DNA of 64,000 bases, from the NCBI GenBank assembly GCA_963746465.1, contig CAVVAY010000007.1, positions 62,001 to 126,000 on the forward strand, in the 5' to 3' direction. The position numbers and the translations under genes are program-made. This stretch comes from CAVVAY01 sp963746465 (lineage in GTDB: Bacteria > Actinomycetota > Actinomycetes > JACCUZ01). Shown in pieces: positions 9,045 to 16,587 of this stretch. How positions within the stretch are numbered: position 1 is the first letter of the stretch; each line of letters starts with the position of its first letter. The notes under the pieces were generated by a model, which ran no database searches, was not told the DNA's origin, and saw nothing but the letters and a program-made list of their open reading frames with translations.

Positions 9045-9344
9045 GGGCAGCCTCCGGGTGACGCGGCGCCGGCGATGGCGGTCTCGACGTCGACGTAGAC
9101 CGCAGCCGGAGTCGGCGAGCATCGATGCCAGGGTCTCGGCGTCCTCGACCAGGCAGCCCAGGCCGTGGGCCCACCTGGAGAGGAAGGTGTGCACCGCCTC
9201 GGTGAGGCCGGCGTGGCCGGCGTCGTCGGCCAGCGCCGCGAGGGTGCCCTTCTTGGCGGCGATCTCGGTGGCCACGGTCACGGCGTCCCGCAACCGGGTG
9301 CCGGTGAGCTGCAGCAGCTGGGGGTCGACCTCGATGAGGCTCAT
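9042..9344 (-). CDS. EspC/WXG100-like small secreted helical protein (frameshifted)
   Basis: Read in frame from ATG 9344, the first 80 residues form two helices (LLQLTGTRLRDAV, LSRWAHGLGCLVEDAETLA) in the style of EspC/WXG100 proteins, dimeric substrates or escorts of type VII secretion. The expected end, AAVYVDVETAIAGAASPGG then TGA overlapping the next start, is one frame away; removing one C near 9102 restores it. As deposited, the gene fuses artificially to the downstream SseB-like gene and gives a 201-residue product with an arginine-rich bridge. This is the first gene of the toxin operon. The helical architecture and position are the evidence; sequence identity to characterised EspC proteins is probably low. 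Confidence 0.6.
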
Positions 9345-9428
9345 GCCGACGACGCTAGAGAAGTCGGCAGCACCCGCCGTCCGGGTTGTCCACAGGCCGC
9401 CGCCGTCCGCCCGCCCTGTGGACCGCCG

Positions 9429-10118
9429 TCAGACGGGGGCCAGCTCGGGCTGCGGCACCGGCGCGGTCGACCGGCGGGCGGCGATGGTCGGTGCCATCGC
9501 GACCGCCGGGACGACGAGGACCAGCGCGCTCCACAGCGAGTGCGTGATGGCCAGCGACAGCCAGGCGGCTCCGAACGCAGCGACCTGCCAGCGGGCGAAG
9601 ACCCGGCTGCGCCAGGCCGCCACCACGAGCAGCGCCCAGCCCACGGTCAGCCCACCGATGAAGCCGAAGAACAGCAGGATCCCCTGCCACCCCGGCAGCG
9701 AGGTCAGCCCGGCGATAGCCGCGTCACGCGGTACGCCGGGCGCGGTGAGCTGGAACTCGCTGAAGAAGAACCACTGGGACAACGCGCCGCAGACCGCTCC
9801 GATCATCGCCAGGGTCCCGCCGACGGTCGCGAGCATCGCCCCCCGGCCCCGGATGGCCGCGGTGACTCCCGCGAAGAACGGCACCAGCAGCGCAAGCCCG
9901 ATCATCAGGAACACCCCGCCCCACAGGGAGGCGCTGCGTTCTGCGGCGACGGCCGCGACGACCTTGGCCGCCTGCGCGTCGTCGGAGGTCACGCTGTCGG
10001 CCAGCCGCGGGCCCACCGTCGACCCGGCGAACAGCGCCACGGCTGCCAGCGGTCCGGCTGCGGCAAGCAGCCGGCGCCGAAGCACCACCGGTGCAGTCTC
10101 TGCGTCCGACGTCGTCAT
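9429..10118 (-). CDS. Integral membrane protein of unknown function
   Basis: This 229-residue protein has about six hydrophobic segments: one near the N-terminus (LLAAAGPLAAVALFAGSTV), the rest from residue 65 on (LWGGVFLMIGLALLVPFF, TVGGTLAMIGAVCGAL, GILLFFGFIGGLTVGWAL, LSLAITHSLWSALVLVVP). An upstream in-frame extension to 10289 is rejected because it overlaps the promoter region of the divergent histidine kinase and loses the hydrophobic start. ATG 10118 has a purine-rich GAGGAC upstream. The topology resembles DUF4386-type proteins, without a diagnostic motif. It is divergent from the sensor kinase, so a link to that two-component system is possible but unproven. Confidence 0.65.
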   Translation of the reverse strand: MTTSDAETAPVVLRRRLLAAAGPLAAVALFAGSTVGPRLADSVTSDDAQAAKVVAAVAAERSASLWGGVFLMIGLALLVPFFAGVTAAIRGRGAMLATVGGTLAMIGAVCGALSQWFFFSEFQLTAPGVPRDAAIAGLTSLPGWQGILLFFGFIGGLTVGWALLVVAAWRSRVFARWQVAAFGAAWLSLAITHSLWSALVLVVPAVAMAPTIAARRSTAPVPQPELAPV

Positions 10119-10266
10119 GGGGAGGTCCTCTCGGTCCGGACACCCTGGCCGGGCGTCGGCCTCCACCATCGGTCCGGCCGCCACCCGACGCATCGGGGCC
10201 GGCTCCGCCGCGAAGATCCGGGTTAACCCCGATACGCCCGAGCCGCCCCGGTGCGACCATTCCGAG

Positions 10267-12276
10267 GTGATCAGGGCCGGTCCCGCCACCAGCCGAGCAG
10301 CCTGGGTCGCCGCGTCGGTCGCGGTGGCCGTGCCGGTGCTTGCCCTGTGCGGCGTCGTGCTGGCCGACCACCGGCTGGTGGAGCTGGGCCGAGAGGACCT
10401 GCGCGAGTCCGCCGCGATGGTCTACGGCGTCGCCGTGATCAGCGCAACCGCGGTCGGGGCCGTCCTGCTCGTCCGGCGCAGCCGGAACCCCGCGGGGTGG
10501 TGCTTCGCAGGGCTCGGGGTGAGCATGGCGCTGTCCGGCCTGCTGGACAGCTACGCCGGTGTGGGGGCGGTGGCCGACCCCGGCAGCCTGCCGCTGGCGG
10601 ACGCCGCCGCCGTGCTGGGTGACGCCAGCTTCATCCCGTGGATCGTGCTGGTCGCCCTCGCCCTGCACCTCACGCCGACCGGCCGACCGCTCTCGCCGCG
10701 CTGGGCCGCCGCCGCGAAGGTGACAGTCGTCGCGGCCGCCCTCTGGTGGGTCAGCAAGCTGCTATCCGACGTGCCGCTGGACCCGCCGTTCGCGACGGTG
10801 CAGAACCCGATGGCGGTGACGTCGGCCGAAGGGTTCGTGGAAGCGGTCCGGGGCCTGTCGGCGGCCGTCACCGGGCTCGGCCTGCTGGCTGCTGGCGCAT
10901 CGCTGCTCGTGCGGTTCCGCGGGGCCGAGCACACCGGGCGCCGCCAGCTGCACTGGCTCGCGCTCGCGGTCATCCCGCTGCCGCTGTTCGTCGGCCTCTC
11001 GTTCTTCGGCGCCAGCACCGGGCGGCCGGTGCTGGTGATCCTGTCGACCAGCGGCTTCGTGGCGCTGATCCCGATCGCCGCCGGCCTGGCCATCGCGCAG
11101 TACCACCTGTACGACGTGGACCGGGTGCTCAGCCGGGCTGCCACCTACGTCCTGATGTCTGCCGCCGTGCTCGCCTGCTACGTGGCGGGTGTCGTCCTGC
11201 TGAACGCGCTCCTGACTGGTCTCACGGCCGACGACCGGTCCGCCCTGTCGGCCGCGGTGGCAGCGGTAGCCGTGGCCGTGGTCCTGCCGCTCCGAAGTCG
11301 CCTGCAGGACGCCGTGGACCGCCGCTTCAGCCGTCGCCGGTTCGCGGCCCTGTCCGTCATCAGGGCGTACGCCGACGACCCGCAGCCGGGGGCCACCGTC
11401 GACACCGTGCTGCGCGAGGCGCTCGGCGACCCGTCCATCTCCGTGGCCTACTGGATCGCACCGAGAGCGCAGTGGGTGAGCGCCGACGGCGTACAGCAGG
11501 GAGATCGAGGCGCCGACCACGTGCTCGCGTCACGGCACGACCAGCCGGTCGCCCGGGTCTCCTACGACCGCGACCTCTGCGACCCGGAGCTGGTCGCCGC
11601 CGTGGCCGACGCTGCGCTGCCGGCGCTGGAGAACACCGGCCTGCGCGCCGCCCTGGCCCTCGAGCTGGTCGAGGTGCAGGCGTCCCAGGCCCGGATCGCC
11701 GATGCACAGCTGCGCGAAAGGCAACGCATCGAACGCGACCTGCACGACGGGGCGCAGCAGCGGCTGCTGGCGATGGCGATGCAGCTCAGCGCCGCAGTCG
11801 TCAACGGTGACCCTGCCCGGCTCGAGGAGGCTGCCCGGGCAGGAGTGGACGAGGCCCGGGCCACGGTGCGCGAGCTGCGCGAGATCGCCAACGGGTTGCA
11901 CCCGGCGGCGCTGGCCGACGGTGGTCTCGCGGCCGCGGTCGACGAGCTCGCGGCCCGGCTGCCCGGCCGGCTCGAGCCGCACGTCGAGGAGCAGCGGCAC
12001 CCGCACCTGGTGGAAGGCACGGCGTGGTTCATCGTCTGCGAGGCGGTGGCCAACGCGCTGAAGCACACCACCGGCGCGCTGGTCACCGTCGACATCAGGA
12101 GCGTCGCCGGCTGCCTCGTGGTGAAGGTCAGCGACGACGGCGCCGGGATCGCCGACCCTGAGGGCGGCGGCTTGCGCGGCCTCGCCGACCGGGCGGCCGC
12201 GGTGGGCGGCCGGCTACGGGTGCACAGCAACGACCACGGGACCCTGATCGAGGCGGAGCTGCCGTGCGCGTCGTGA
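10267..12276 (+). CDS. Membrane sensor histidine kinase (HisKA_3 / NarL-type)
   Basis: This 669-residue protein has a multi-pass membrane region in residues 8-345. A GAF-like segment follows, then the dimerisation and phosphoacceptor helix RQRIERDLHDGAQQR with the histidine near residue 493, and an ATPase domain with NALKH near 596 and DDGAGI near 624. This order identifies the HisKA_3 class, which pairs with NarL/LuxR-type regulators, and one follows directly with overlapping coding sequence. GTG 10267 is chosen; the open frame continues upstream to 9013 across the intergenic region and an opposite-strand gene, which is not credible. The stimulus is unknown; the many membrane segments suggest a signal within or near the membrane. 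Confidence 0.88.
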   Translation: MIRAGPATSRAAWVAASVAVAVPVLALCGVVLADHRLVELGREDLRESAAMVYGVAVISATAVGAVLLVRRSRNPAGWCFAGLGVSMALSGLLDSYAGVGAVADPGSLPLADAAAVLGDASFIPWIVLVALALHLTPTGRPLSPRWAAAAKVTVVAAALWWVSKLLSDVPLDPPFATVQNPMAVTSAEGFVEAVRGLSAAVTGLGLLAAGASLLVRFRGAEHTGRRQLHWLALAVIPLPLFVGLSFFGASTGRPVLVILSTSGFVALIPIAAGLAIAQYHLYDVDRVLSRAATYVLMSAAVLACYVAGVVLLNALLTGLTADDRSALSAAVAAVAVAVVLPLRSRLQDAVDRRFSRRRFAALSVIRAYADDPQPGATVDTVLREALGDPSISVAYWIAPRAQWVSADGVQQGDRGADHVLASRHDQPVARVSYDRDLCDPELVAAVADAALPALENTGLRAALALELVEVQASQARIADAQLRERQRIERDLHDGAQQRLLAMAMQLSAAVVNGDPARLEEAARAGVDEARATVRELREIANGLHPAALADGGLAAAVDELAARLPGRLEPHVEEQRHPHLVEGTAWFIVCEAVANALKHTTGALVTVDIRSVAGCLVVKVSDDGAGIADPEGGGLRGLADRAAAVGGRLRVHSNDHGTLIEAELPCAS

Positions 12277-12923
12277 TCGCCGACGACTCGGTGCTGCTTC
12301 GCGAGGGCCTGCAACGGCTGCTCGCCGAAGCCGGCGTCGAGACGAGCGCGCTGGCCGGCGACGCCGCCGAGCTCGAGGAAGCCGTCGACCGCCACCGCCC
12401 GGACGTCGCGATCATCGACATCCGGATGCCGCCGACCTACACCCACGAAGGAGCCCAGGCCGCGGCCCGGCTGCGCGGCCGCTTCCCGGAGCTCGGCCTG
12501 CTGCTGCTCTCGCAGTCGCTCGAGCACCGGTACGCCGCCGAGCTGGCCCGCGAGCACCCGCGCGGCTTCGGCTACCTGCTCAAGGACCGGGTCGTCGACA
12601 TCGAGGCATTGGTCGGCGCCGTGACCCAGGTGGCGAGCGGCGGCACCGTGCTGGACCCGGATGTGGTGGCACACCTGCTCGGACGCCGGTCCACCCACGA
12701 GCGGGTGCAGCAGCTGAGCCCCCGCGAGCAGGCGGTGCTCGGCCTGATGGCGCAGGGCCGCTCGAACGCGGCAATGGCCGGCGAGCTGCGGCTGAACGAC
12801 AAGACGATCGAGAGCCACATCTCCAACATCTTCACCAAGCTCGGCCTGCTGCCCCAGCCGGATGCGCACCGGCGGGTGCTCGCCGTCCTGGCCTGGCTCG
12901 ACCAGGACGCCCGGCCCGCCTGA
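12264..12923 (+). CDS. LuxR/NarL-family response regulator
   Basis: This 219-residue protein has a receiver domain with acidic pocket D7-D8, phosphoacceptor D52 (AIIDIRMP) and conserved lysine in YLLKDRV near residue 110. A C-terminal helix-turn-helix spans about residues 152-197 (LSPREQAVLGLMAQGRS, KTIESHISNIFTKLGL). The GTG start lies inside the kinase gene, so the two are translationally coupled and should act as a pair. The operon appears to end here; the glycoside hydrolase begins 60 bases later with its own start. Confidence 0.93.
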   Translation: MRVVIADDSVLLREGLQRLLAEAGVETSALAGDAAELEEAVDRHRPDVAIIDIRMPPTYTHEGAQAAARLRGRFPELGLLLLSQSLEHRYAAELAREHPRGFGYLLKDRVVDIEALVGAVTQVASGGTVLDPDVVAHLLGRRSTHERVQQLSPREQAVLGLMAQGRSNAAMAGELRLNDKTIESHISNIFTKLGLLPQPDAHRRVLAVLAWLDQDARPA

Positions 12924-12983
12924 GCGGCACGGGTTCGCCGGTCCGACGGGTGCCACGCCCGAGGTGGGGGTAGGGACCGCGAC

Positions 12984-14636
12984 GTGCGCATCACCGACAC
13001 CAGCGACCTGTGGTTCAAGAACGCCGTCGTCTACTGCCTGGACGTCAAGCGGTACGCCGACAGCGACGGCGACGGGTGGGGTGACTTCCAGGGGCTGTCC
13101 CGCAAGGTCGACTACCTGGCCGACCTCGGCGTCACCTGCATCTGGCTGATGCCGTTCTACGCCAGCCCGCTGCAGGACGACGGCTACGACATCGCCGACT
13201 TCTACGCGGTCGACCCGCGGGTCGGCACCGTCGGCGACGTCGTGGAGTTCCTGCGCACCGCGCACGACCGCGGCATCCGGGTGATCGCCGACCTGGTGCC
13301 CAACCACACCTCGGTGCAGCACCCGTGGTTCCAGTCCGCGCGGCTCGGACCGGACTCGAAGTACCACGACTGGTACGTGTGGTCCGACGACCCGCCGCCG
13401 GTCGCACCGGCCGATGTCGCGTTCCCCGGCGAGGAGACGAGCATCTGGCAGTACGACGAGGAGTGCGGCCGCTACTACCTGCATCGCTTCTACCACTTCC
13501 AGCCGGACCTCGACGTGTCGAACCCCGAGGTGCGCGACGAGATCGCACGCATCGCCGGCTTCTGGACCGAGCTGGGCATCGACGGCTTCCGGATGGACGC
13601 CGTGCCCGCATTGCTGCAGTCCGACGACGACGCGGAGAAGGCGCGGCTCCCTGACCCGCACGAGTTCCTGCGCGACCTGCGGTCGTTCCTCGGCCGGCGC
13701 AAGGGTGAGACGTTCCTGCTCGGCGAGGCGAACCTGCCGCACGACCAGCAGAAGGCGTTCTTCGGCACAGGTAGCTCGCCGGAGCTCTCCGGTGCGTTCG
13801 ACTTCATCACGATGGCGAACCTGTGGCTGTCGATGGCCCGCGGTGATGCGGCGCCGTTGGCGCACGCCGTCGAGTCGCGGCCGTCGATCCCGCCGGAGTG
13901 CCAGTGGGCGACCTTCGTCCGCAACCACGACGAGCTGACCCTCGACCGGCTCACCGCGGGCGAGCGCAACGAGGTGTTCAAGGCGTTCGGTCCGAAGAAG
14001 ACGATGCAGGTCTACGACCGCGGGCTGCGCCGCCGGCTGGCCGCGATGCTTGACGGCGACCAGGACAAGCTGCGGCTGGTGCTGTCGCTGCTGTTCAGCC
14101 TGCCGGGAACGCCGGTCATCTTCTACGGCGACGAGATCGGGATGGGCGAGAACCTCGCAGCCGAGGGGCGGCTCGCCGTACGGACCCCGATGCAGTGGAA
14201 CGCCGGGCGCAACGGCGGCTTCTCGACCGCACCGGCCGCCGACCTGGTGTCGCCGGTCGTCCGCGGCGAGCTCGGGCCGAAGAGCGTCAACGTCGAGGCG
14301 CAGCGGCCGGACCCCGACTCGTTGCACGCGTTCGTCCGGTCGCTGATCCGGGTCTACCGGGAGTGCCCGGAGCTGGGCTGGGGCACGTTCAGCCTGCTGG
14401 CCTGCGAGGAGCCGTCGGTGCTGGCGCACCAGGTGGTCTGGGAGGACCGGACGCTGGTGGTGCTGCACAACCTGGCGGACCGGGCGGTGACTGCCGCGGT
14501 CCGGCTGCCGAGCGGGAAGGGGCCGGTCGAGCTCTGCGAGCCGCTCGGCACCCGCACGGTCGCCACCGACAAGGACGGCCGGCTCTCGGTGCGGCTGCCG
14601 CGGTACGGGAGCCTCTGGCTGCGCCCGCCCGAGTAG
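12984..14636 (+). CDS. GH13 alpha-amylase-family enzyme, trehalose synthase (TreS)-like
   Basis: This 550-residue protein is a TIM-barrel GH13 enzyme. The N-terminal block (LWFKNAVVYCLDVKRYADS, DGDGWGDFQGL) is characteristic of the TreS group, which interconverts maltose and trehalose. The catalytic residues are present: nucleophile Asp in GIDGFRMDAVP (near residue 203), acid/base Glu in LLGEANLP (near 246), transition-state Asp in FVRNHDELT (near 315). A beta-sandwich C-terminal domain follows. There is no fused maltokinase and no glg or tre gene beside it, and the cysteine-leucine substitution in VVYCLDV differs from typical TreS, so a related alpha-glucosyl hydrolase activity is possible. 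The start is GTG. Confidence 0.82.
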   Translation: MRITDTSDLWFKNAVVYCLDVKRYADSDGDGWGDFQGLSRKVDYLADLGVTCIWLMPFYASPLQDDGYDIADFYAVDPRVGTVGDVVEFLRTAHDRGIRVIADLVPNHTSVQHPWFQSARLGPDSKYHDWYVWSDDPPPVAPADVAFPGEETSIWQYDEECGRYYLHRFYHFQPDLDVSNPEVRDEIARIAGFWTELGIDGFRMDAVPALLQSDDDAEKARLPDPHEFLRDLRSFLGRRKGETFLLGEANLPHDQQKAFFGTGSSPELSGAFDFITMANLWLSMARGDAAPLAHAVESRPSIPPECQWATFVRNHDELTLDRLTAGERNEVFKAFGPKKTMQVYDRGLRRRLAAMLDGDQDKLRLVLSLLFSLPGTPVIFYGDEIGMGENLAAEGRLAVRTPMQWNAGRNGGFSTAPAADLVSPVVRGELGPKSVNVEAQRPDPDSLHAFVRSLIRVYRECPELGWGTFSLLACEEPSVLAHQVVWEDRTLVVLHNLADRAVTAAVRLPSGKGPVELCEPLGTRTVATDKDGRLSVRLPRYGSLWLRPPE

Positions 14637-14758
14637 ATCACGCACAGTGACGGGACTTTACCTGGTCGTGACTCACGCGCCGTTGGGGTGACTCTGCGCG
14701 GGTCAGGTTTCTTATCACGCTCCGTGACGGGAGGATAGGTATCTGCGAGGGGGGAGGA

Positions 14759-16489
14759 GTGCTGACCCACGACCACGGCCAGGGGGGCCCGGCGGGTGCC
14801 GTGCCCTCCTCCGGCATGCCCGGGGGATGGGCGGTCAGCGGGCCGCCGGGCGGCGGCTTCGGCGCGGTGTTCCGGCGCAGCCCGGTCGCGATGGCGGTGG
14901 TCGACGGCGCCGGGAAGGTGATCGAGGTCAACGACGCGCTCGGCCACTACCTCGGGTACGCCTCGGCCGCGCTGGTCGGCAGCCAGCTGCACGACCACGT
15001 CGCGCCGGAGGACATCGGCCGGCTGCGGATCGGCACCACCGAGCGCCGGCTGCGGCACGCCCGCGGCCACGACCTGTGGGCGGTCGTCACGACCGTCGAC
15101 ATGCCGGAGGCCGGGCCGGGAGCGACCCTGGTCTGCCTGGACGACGCGACGAGCCGGCGCAACACCGAGCGGATGCTGCTGCACGCCGCCCTGCACGACA
15201 GCCTGACCAACCTGCCGAACCGCCGGCTGCTGCGCGACCGGCTGGACACCGCGCTGATCCGGGCCCAGCGCACCGCGGACCGGGTGGCCGTGCTGTTCCT
15301 CGACCTGGACCGGTTCAAGGAGGTCAACGACACGTTCGGCCACGACATCGGCGACGAGGTGCTGGTCTCCGTGGCGACCGGCATCCTCGGCGCGCTGCGG
15401 TCCGGCGACACGGTGGCGCGGCTGGGCGGTGACGAGTTCGTCGTCGTGTGCGAGGACCTCGGGGACGACGACGACCTGGCCCGGCTGGTCGACCGGCTGC
15501 GCGACGGCGTGGGCCGGCCGGTCTCCGTCCGCGGCCGGGAGCTGGTCGTGTCGGCCAGCATCGGGGTGGCGCTGGCCGGCCCGGAGGCCGCGACCGGCGA
15601 GGCGCTGCTGCGGCTGGCCGACCTGGCGATGCTGCAGGCCAAGCGGCACCCGGAGCGGGCGTACGTCGTGGCCGACGAGTCGATCGCCGACGAGCTGAAC
15701 GGCGCTCCGCGGGAAGGACGCGGACTGACCGCCGAGCTGCGGCACGCGATCCAGGCCGACCTGCTGCAGCTGCACTACCAGCCGGTGGTGCGGGTCGACG
15801 GGCACCTGATGGGGCTCGAGGCGCTGCTGCGCTGGCCGCACCCGCGGCTCGGCATGCTGATGCCGCAGGACTTCCTGCCGCGCGTCGAGGGCACCGACCT
15901 GGCGCGGTCGCTGTCCGACTGGGTGCTGCGCGCCGCGATCAAGGACGCCGGCGGGTGGCACGACCCGTCGCTGCGGGTCTCGGTGAATGTCTGGGCCGAG
16001 GAGGTCGCGCGGCCGGGGTTCGCCGACACGGTGGCGACGCTGCTCACCTGGGCCGGGATGCAGGCCCGCGGGCTGTACCTCGAGATGCACGAGCAGGACC
16101 TGCCGGCGGCCGGGCCAGGGCTGACCGACCAGCTGGACCGGCTGCGGCGGCTCGGCGTCGGGCTCGCGATCGACGACTTCGGCTCCGGCGGGACGTCGCT
16201 GGCCGGGCTGCGCCGGCTGCCGGTGGACACCCTGAAGGTGGACCGGACGTTCGTGGCCGGCTGCGTCACCGACGCGGAGGACGGCGCGGTGGTGGCGGCG
16301 GTCGCGACGGCGGCTCGGGCGGCGGGGCGGCACCCGCTGGCGTCGGGGGTCGAGACGATGGACCAGCTGCGGGTGCTGCGCGGACTGGGCTACGAGAGCG
16401 TGCAGGGGTACCTGACCGGAGCGCCCGCGCCGCTGATCGACCTGCGGGACATCATCAACCACCGCCGCGTCGAGCTGCCGGCCGGCTGA
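14759..16489 (+). CDS. PAS-GGDEF-EAL cyclic-di-GMP protein
   Basis: This 576-residue cytoplasmic protein has a PAS-like domain at about 35-125 (VIEVNDALGHYLGYASAAL), a GGDEF domain at about 135-300 with an intact GGDEF motif near residue 223 and an upstream RSGD inhibitory site, and an EAL domain at about 320-570. The EAL domain has EAL near 354, a conserved asparagine (VSVNVWAEE), DDFGSG near 471 and DTLKVDRTF. The usual AEGVE motif reads ASGVE, losing one of the conserved acidic residues, so the phosphodiesterase half may be weak or regulatory. GTG 14759 immediately follows GGGGGGAGGA, closer than usual; a GTG or ATG 40-60 bases downstream is an alternative start. It has its own 120-base upstream region. 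Confidence 0.9.
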   Translation: MLTHDHGQGGPAGAVPSSGMPGGWAVSGPPGGGFGAVFRRSPVAMAVVDGAGKVIEVNDALGHYLGYASAALVGSQLHDHVAPEDIGRLRIGTTERRLRHARGHDLWAVVTTVDMPEAGPGATLVCLDDATSRRNTERMLLHAALHDSLTNLPNRRLLRDRLDTALIRAQRTADRVAVLFLDLDRFKEVNDTFGHDIGDEVLVSVATGILGALRSGDTVARLGGDEFVVVCEDLGDDDDLARLVDRLRDGVGRPVSVRGRELVVSASIGVALAGPEAATGEALLRLADLAMLQAKRHPERAYVVADESIADELNGAPREGRGLTAELRHAIQADLLQLHYQPVVRVDGHLMGLEALLRWPHPRLGMLMPQDFLPRVEGTDLARSLSDWVLRAAIKDAGGWHDPSLRVSVNVWAEEVARPGFADTVATLLTWAGMQARGLYLEMHEQDLPAAGPGLTDQLDRLRRLGVGLAIDDFGSGGTSLAGLRRLPVDTLKVDRTFVAGCVTDAEDGAVVAAVATAARAAGRHPLASGVETMDQLRVLRGLGYESVQGYLTGAPAPLIDLRDIINHRRVELPAG

Positions 16490-16534
16490 CCGCCGCGCTG
16501 ACCGGCGTACGACGTCTGGCTGCTGCTGTTTTCT

Positions 16535-16587
16535 GTGATCCACACCGGATCGGTCACATGTGGTGGTACCGATCCGGTGTGGATCAC
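16535..16587. repeat. TGATCCACACCGGATCGGT palindromic repeat, copy A (also a terminator candidate)
   Basis: Two perfect 20-base arms, 16535-16554 and 16568-16587, enclose a 13-base loop. The element sits between the convergent cyclic-di-GMP gene and ligD, and its right arm supplies the TGA stop codon of ligD. A second copy at 19366-19419 has the same arm sequence. In both places it lies at the 3' end of a minus-strand gene, where a hairpin would end transcription from either side. Confidence 0.8.

Noticed and set aside
9013..10266. Upstream extension of the histidine kinase frame.
   Set aside because: It overlaps two minus-strand genes and a promoter region and shows no domain; GTG 10267 gives a natural membrane-protein start.
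11562..14645. Very long minus-strand open frame (about 1000 codons) opposite the histidine kinase, regulator and GH13 genes.
   Set aside because: The plus-strand genes have complete family motifs; the antisense product is low-complexity His/Arg/Gln-rich, as expected from the complement of GC-rich codons.
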